Shown piece by piece: positions 7,618 through 9,984 of a stretch of DNA of 9,984 nt. Below the pieces are notes generated by a model, which searched no databases, was not told the DNA's origin, and saw only the letters and a program-made list of their open reading frames with translations. The translations under genes and the position numbers were made by a program. Origin of the DNA: Micromonosporaceae bacterium (GTDB taxonomy: Bacteria > Actinomycetota > Actinomycetes > Mycobacteriales > Micromonosporaceae); contig JADGGF010000124.1 of the NCBI GenBank assembly GCA_019690055.1, positions 1-9,984 of the forward strand, written 5' to 3'. Position 1 is the stretch's first letter, and the number at the start of each line of letters is the position of its first letter.

Positions 7618-7833
7618 TCAGTCGTCGTCGGGGAGGCGCGCCAGCCAGGTGGCGAGCCGGTCCACCGGAATCTCAAACTCCGGGTACGCATCGACGAACT
7701 CGCGTAGCCGCTCCGCGAGGTCCGCGATGCTCAACTCGTCGCCGCCGCGCCGGGCGATCAGCTCCTCGAGCGGGCGATCCAACGCGGCCGCTCGGTCCCG
7801 GTCGCCCGCGGTCGACCAAGCGGGACGAGTCAT
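7618..7833 (-). CDS. Small acidic protein of 71 residues, translationally coupled to the ferredoxin
   Basis: Its start overlaps the ferredoxin stop in an ATGA (7830-7833), a strong sign of a real coupled gene. The product is Arg/Asp/Glu/Leu-rich and predicted soluble and helical (ELIARRGG, then SIADLAERLREFVDAY), ending in DDD. It has no cysteine, signal peptide or membrane segment. I do not recognise the family. Its placement between a ferredoxin and a cysteine-bearing regulator suggests an accessory role in the same redox or Fe-S function, for example a partner or stability factor, but that is guilt by association. A longer reading of this frame back to 8148 is a shadow of the ferredoxin gene. 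Confidence 0.7.
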   Translation of the reverse strand: MTRPAWSTAGDRDRAAALDRPLEELIARRGGDELSIADLAERLREFVDAYPEFEIPVDRLATWLARLPDDD

Positions 7834-8171
7834 TGCGGCCGAACCGGCAGGCTGGCCACCAACGGCGCGTCGTACGCGAGCGGTCCCACCTTCGCCGCCC
7901 CGCCGGGTGAGCCCAGCGAAACCCCGCTGGGACCGATCTGGGTGAAGAACGCCGCGTTGTCGGCCCCGTAGGGCCGTAGCGGCTCGGGAAGGTCGTCCTC
8001 GTAGTAGATCGCCTCGACCGGGCACACAGGCTCGCAGGCCCCGCAGTCGACGCACTCGTCCGGGTGGATGTACAGGCTGCGGCCGCCCTCGTAGATGCAG
8101 TCGACCGGGCACTCCTCGACGCAGGCCCGGTCCTTGACGTCGACGCACGGCTCGCTGATGACGTAGGCCAT
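7830..8171 (-). CDS. fdxA: 7Fe-8S ferredoxin (FdxA type)
   Basis: The 113-residue cytosolic electron carrier has the full actinobacterial FdxA pattern: MAYVISEPCVDVKDRACVEE, then CPVDCIYEG, then CVDCGACEPVCPVEAI. By family precedent Cys9, Cys17 and Cys50 hold the [3Fe-4S] cluster, and Cys21, Cys40, Cys43 and Cys46 hold the [4Fe-4S] cluster; Cys25 is the free one. The C-terminus shows the usual SPGGAAKVG and PLVASLP. It is a few residues longer than the common 105-107, from a GPSGVSL insertion before SPGG. It could donate electrons to a cytochrome P450 or another oxygenase, but none is in view. It is the first gene of the minus-strand operon. ATG 8171 fits the family N-terminus; an in-frame ATG at 8180 would add three residues. 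A -10-like TAAAAT seven bases before ATG 8171 suggests a leaderless mRNA. Confidence 0.95.
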   Translation of the reverse strand: MAYVISEPCVDVKDRACVEECPVDCIYEGGRSLYIHPDECVDCGACEPVCPVEAIYYEDDLPEPLRPYGADNAAFFTQIGPSGVSLGSPGGAAKVGPLAYDAPLVASLPVRPQ

Positions 8172-8178
8172 GAGCCGC

Positions 8179-8212
8179 ATTTTATATGATGCGCTCGTAA
8201 AAACGTACAGCG
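8179..8212 (-). promoter_or_regulatory. Putative leaderless promoter and operator of the ferredoxin operon
   Basis: This AT-rich patch stands out in GC-rich DNA. On the minus strand TAAAAT (8184 to 8179) fits the TANNNT -10 consensus and ends seven bases before ATG 8171, the spacing typical of actinobacterial leaderless transcripts. No good -35 is seen. Next to it a near-inverted repeat, CGCT-c-GTA / TACAGCG (8192-8212, one bulged base), overlaps where RNA polymerase would bind and could be an operator. Sequence-based inference only. Confidence 0.45.
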
Positions 8213-8263
8213 GAGTGGTGCGGTGATCCTGTGGCAGCCAAGACATCGATGCTGGGCTGTTGT

Positions 8264-8278
8264 CACGATAGACTCGTG
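8264..8278 (+). promoter_or_regulatory. Short inverted repeat upstream of the DsbA-like gene
   Basis: CACGA-tagac-TCGTG is a perfect 5-bp inverted repeat with a 5-base spacer, inside the 141-base divergent gap (8172-8312). TAGACT (8269-8274) within it fits a -10 TANNNT, without a clear -35. It may be the promoter or operator of the rightward gene. An arm this short can occur by chance. Confidence 0.25.
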
Positions 8279-8312
8279 GTAACCGTGGTGACGATTGATG
8301 TCGAGGTGGATC

Positions 8313-9065
8313 ATGCCTGCGGTTCTCTACGCGGACTTCACGTCACCGCAGTGCTACCTGGCCAGCCGGCGCGTCGACGCCCTCGCTGTGGCGGGCATCG
8401 ACGTCGACTGGCGGGCCGTCCAAGCCGATGCGCAGATCGGGGCGACCGGCCGACCTGTCGATCCGGCCACCCGCGCCGTCATCGACCAGCAGATGGCTGC
8501 GCTGGAACGTCTCCTGCTGCCGGGTGAGTTGCTGCCGTGGACGCTGCCTCCTGTGGTCTGCCGGACCGAGGCGGCCGTCTCGGCGTACGCGGAGGGCTAC
8601 GAGGCCGGTGTCGGCGCGGACGTTCGTCGGCTGCTCTTTGTCGCGTACTGGCTTCACGGCCTGGACATCGGCAGTCCGGAGGTCCTGCGCAAGCTCCTGG
8701 CCGGCCCGATTCTGAGGGGACGGTCGCGCTCGTCGCCGTTGCGTGACTACGGATACGCCGTCAGCGCCAGCGGCGCGCCGATCACCACGGCGGCCTGGCG
8801 CCGCCTACAGCACTGGCGGGACACGTGGACGCGGTTGGGCACGAACGATCTGCCGGCGTTGCTCGTTGACGATGAACCGCCCCGGACGGGTGAGGAGGCG
8901 CTCCGGTGGTTGGAGAAGGAACTCGTCGCAACCGGGGCCGACCTCCAGCTGGACCTGCCCGATCCGGCGAGGTATCCAGTGGCCCGCGTTCGCCCGTCCA
9001 TGGACTGGGTGTCTCGCGTCGGCGGATCATGGGCGTACGTGTGGATGCCCAGCCCTCTCGCGTAA
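8313..9065 (+). CDS. DsbA-family thioredoxin-fold protein with degenerate active site
   Basis: The 250-residue protein starts at ATG 8313, preceded by GAGGTGG (8303-8309). The N-terminus VLYADFTSPQCYLASRRVDAL matches the first strand and helix of the DsbA/FrnE/2-hydroxychromene-carboxylate-isomerase group. The middle (AYAEGYEAGVGADVRRLLFVAYWLHG, then LDIGSPEVL) matches the inserted helical domain, and LPALLVDD (Leu180-Pro181) matches the cis-proline strand. The catalytic CxxC reads S-P-Q-C (Ser11-Cys14), so a normal disulfide oxidase cycle is unlikely. A glutathione- or mycothiol-dependent isomerase or transferase role, or a monothiol mechanism, is possible. There is no signal peptide, so it is cytosolic. 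It diverges from the ferredoxin operon across a shared 141-base region. Family likely; function open. Confidence 0.75.
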   Translation: MPAVLYADFTSPQCYLASRRVDALAVAGIDVDWRAVQADAQIGATGRPVDPATRAVIDQQMAALERLLLPGELLPWTLPPVVCRTEAAVSAYAEGYEAGVGADVRRLLFVAYWLHGLDIGSPEVLRKLLAGPILRGRSRSSPLRDYGYAVSASGAPITTAAWRRLQHWRDTWTRLGTNDLPALLVDDEPPRTGEEALRWLEKELVATGADLQLDLPDPARYPVARVRPSMDWVSRVGGSWAYVWMPSPLA

Positions 9066-9192
9066 CCCGCCGCGGTGCTGGCCGAACCCGAGGTGACCGG
9101 GCTCAGGATTGCTGAACCTCACACGAAGATTTTCCGAAGCAGCGACCTGACACTGGCGGCGACGGCCCACACGCTGACCTCGGGAGGGCAGG
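9066..9192 (+). other. Intergenic gap before the repeat-containing secreted protein
   Basis: The gap is 127 bases. It ends in the strong RBS GGAGGG (9183-9188), four bases before ATG 9193. An AT-richer stretch near 9107-9140 (TTGCTG, then GAAGATTTTCCGAAG) could hold a promoter, but no convincing -35/-10 pair is visible. No rho-independent terminator with a T-run is seen after the DsbA-like gene. Confidence 0.4.
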
Positions 9193-9984
9193 ATGCGCGC
9201 ATGGTTGCGGCCGCTGCTGGCGGCGACGTTGGTCGGCATCATGGCGACGCCGGTAGCTGTGGCCAGCTCGGCAGCGGCGGCCCCACCGGCGGTGCTCTAC
9301 GAGCGGCGGGTCGTCACCGTGGTGGAGGGCGTTGACGGCCCGACGCACCGAGCCCTCCAAGCGCAGTGCGCGAGCGATGAGGTCGCCACTGGCGGTGGCT
9401 TTGACGTCCGGGGAACCACGGATCCATCGGCGTACACCGTGCTCGGCAGCGAACCGACCAGCAACGGGTGGGTGGCCCAGATCTTCCTCGACGGCGGTTT
9501 CGGGCACGTCGACTTCGCGGTGCACGTCGTGTGCCTGCGCAAAGTGGTGGGGGACCCGCTTCTCATCCGGCGTGTCGCGACGGTCGTCGGCACAGTCACC
9601 GCCGGCGGCATCTACAGCGCCAACCCGACCTGCCGGCCGGGCGAGGTCGCCACCGGAGGCGGGTACGTCGTCGCGAGCATTAACCCGGTCGCCTACACCG
9701 TGTTCTCCAACGGCCCCCTGGGCAACGGGTGGCTCGTCTCGACCTACTCGGACCAGACGGTGATGGTCGTGTCGACCGTCGTCTGCATGACCTTCCCTAC
9801 CGACGCAGCGAGCACGCTGGCGCACCGGATCGTCGGCGCCTCCGGCACCGCACTCAACGGGGTTAACACCGTGGTGCGGGCAGACTGCGACCGCCGCACC
9901 GAGGTCTCGCTCGGCGGTGGCTTCGAGGTGGCCAGCATTAACCCGAACAGCTACAGCGTCTACCGGAGTGCCCCGGCCAGCACC
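9193..9984 (+). CDS. Secreted protein of tandem ~85-residue Cys-containing repeats, 3'-truncated by window
   Basis: The frame is open from ATG 9193 to the window end (264 residues, no stop reached). The N-terminus MRAWLRPLLAATLVGIMA followed by TPVAVASSAAAA is a classical Sec signal peptide with cleavage near residue 24 or 30. The mature part is built of repeats starting at Cys59, Cys147 and Cys232. Each opens C-x4/5-V-(A/S)-(T/L)-GGG-(F/Y), followed by S/NP-x-(A/S)-Y-(T/S)-V. The first two complete units contain NGW and a second Cys (114, 198), about 51-55 residues after the first. Cys pairs suggest one disulfide per repeat outside the cell. The rest is rich in Val, Thr, Gly and Ser, as in beta-sheet surface domains. 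I do not recognise a named family; an exported structural or binding protein is inferred. More repeats may follow beyond the window. Confidence 0.8.
   Translation, partial: MRAWLRPLLAATLVGIMATPVAVASSAAAAPPAVLYERRVVTVVEGVDGPTHRALQAQCASDEVATGGGFDVRGTTDPSAYTVLGSEPTSNGWVAQIFLDGGFGHVDFAVHVVCLRKVVGDPLLIRRVATVVGTVTAGGIYSANPTCRPGEVATGGGYVVASINPVAYTVFSNGPLGNGWLVSTYSDQTVMVVSTVVCMTFPTDAASTLAHRIVGASGTALNGVNTVVRADCDRRTEVSLGGGFEVASINPNSYSVYRSAPAST
9367..9984 (+). repeat. Tandem protein-level repeats in the secreted protein
   Basis: Three units begin at bases 9367, 9631 and 9886 (period about 85-88 codons); the third is cut by the window edge. Divergence is substantial, but DNA identity survives in patches: AGCATTAACCCG at 9676-9687 and 9934-9945, and GGCGGTGGCTT at 9391-9401 and 9913-9923. 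This indicates old internal duplication. Confidence 0.75.

Noticed and set aside
7006..7707. Plus-strand 233-residue open frame
   Set aside because: It is antisense to the winged-helix regulator and has no motif or RBS support.
9103..9825. Minus-strand 240-residue open frame
   Set aside because: It is antisense to the signal-peptide and repeat-containing frame from 9193, whose regular Cys/GGG repeats cannot be chance.
1..9984. CRISPR array, insertion sequence, tRNA or phage/defence genes
   Set aside because: I saw no regularly spaced identical repeats, transposase motifs, terminal inverted repeats, tRNA cloverleaf with a CCA-type end, or nuclease/helicase defence domains.

Overview
The window is high-GC DNA with strong third-position G/C bias, GTG/ATG starts and GGAGG-type ribosome binding sites. 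Its families (LAL-type ATPase regulators, actinobacterial FAD monooxygenases, FdxA-type 7Fe ferredoxin, SufR-like repressor) point to an actinomycete chromosome, probably a filamentous or secondary-metabolite-rich lineage. I cannot name the genus. There are no rRNA or tRNA genes, insertion sequences, CRISPR arrays or phage genes. Coding density is high and the longest non-coding gap is about 140 bases.

Left block (1-6884, all plus strand). A large STAND/AAA ATPase of the LuxR-type LAL regulator family enters cut at its Walker A motif. It stops right after the helical repeat region, with no LuxR DNA-binding domain. It is followed by a berberine-bridge-type FAD-linked oxidase (start GTG 2496), a FAD-dependent monooxygenase/epoxidase-like flavoprotein (3931) and a Tat-exported metal-dependent amidohydrolase (5325). 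Gaps are 67, 94 and 44 bases, so the set reads as one co-directional unit: one regulator-like ATPase, two oxidative tailoring-type flavoenzymes and one exported hydrolase. Rare TTA leucine codons occur only in the ATPase (two) and the amidohydrolase (one).

Middle block (6853-8171, minus strand). A compact operon reads right to left: a 113-aa 7Fe-8S ferredoxin, a 71-aa acidic protein overlapping it by ATGA, and a 244-aa winged-helix regulator with three C-terminal cysteines that resembles SufR-type Fe-S sensing repressors. The regulator's 3' end overlaps the amidohydrolase's 3' end by 32 bp, tail to tail. Upstream of the ferredoxin is an AT-rich patch with a -10-like TAAAAT placed as expected for a leaderless transcript.

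Right block (8313-9984, plus strand). A thioredoxin-fold DsbA-like protein with a degenerate active site (SPQC instead of CxxC) is followed by a secreted protein, open at the right window edge, made of tandem roughly 85-residue repeats each carrying a Cys pair and a GGG(F/Y) motif. The most interesting points are the HTH-less ATPase heading a two-flavoenzyme/Tat-hydrolase cluster, the self-contained ferredoxin/Fe-S-sensor operon, and the repeat-built exported protein.
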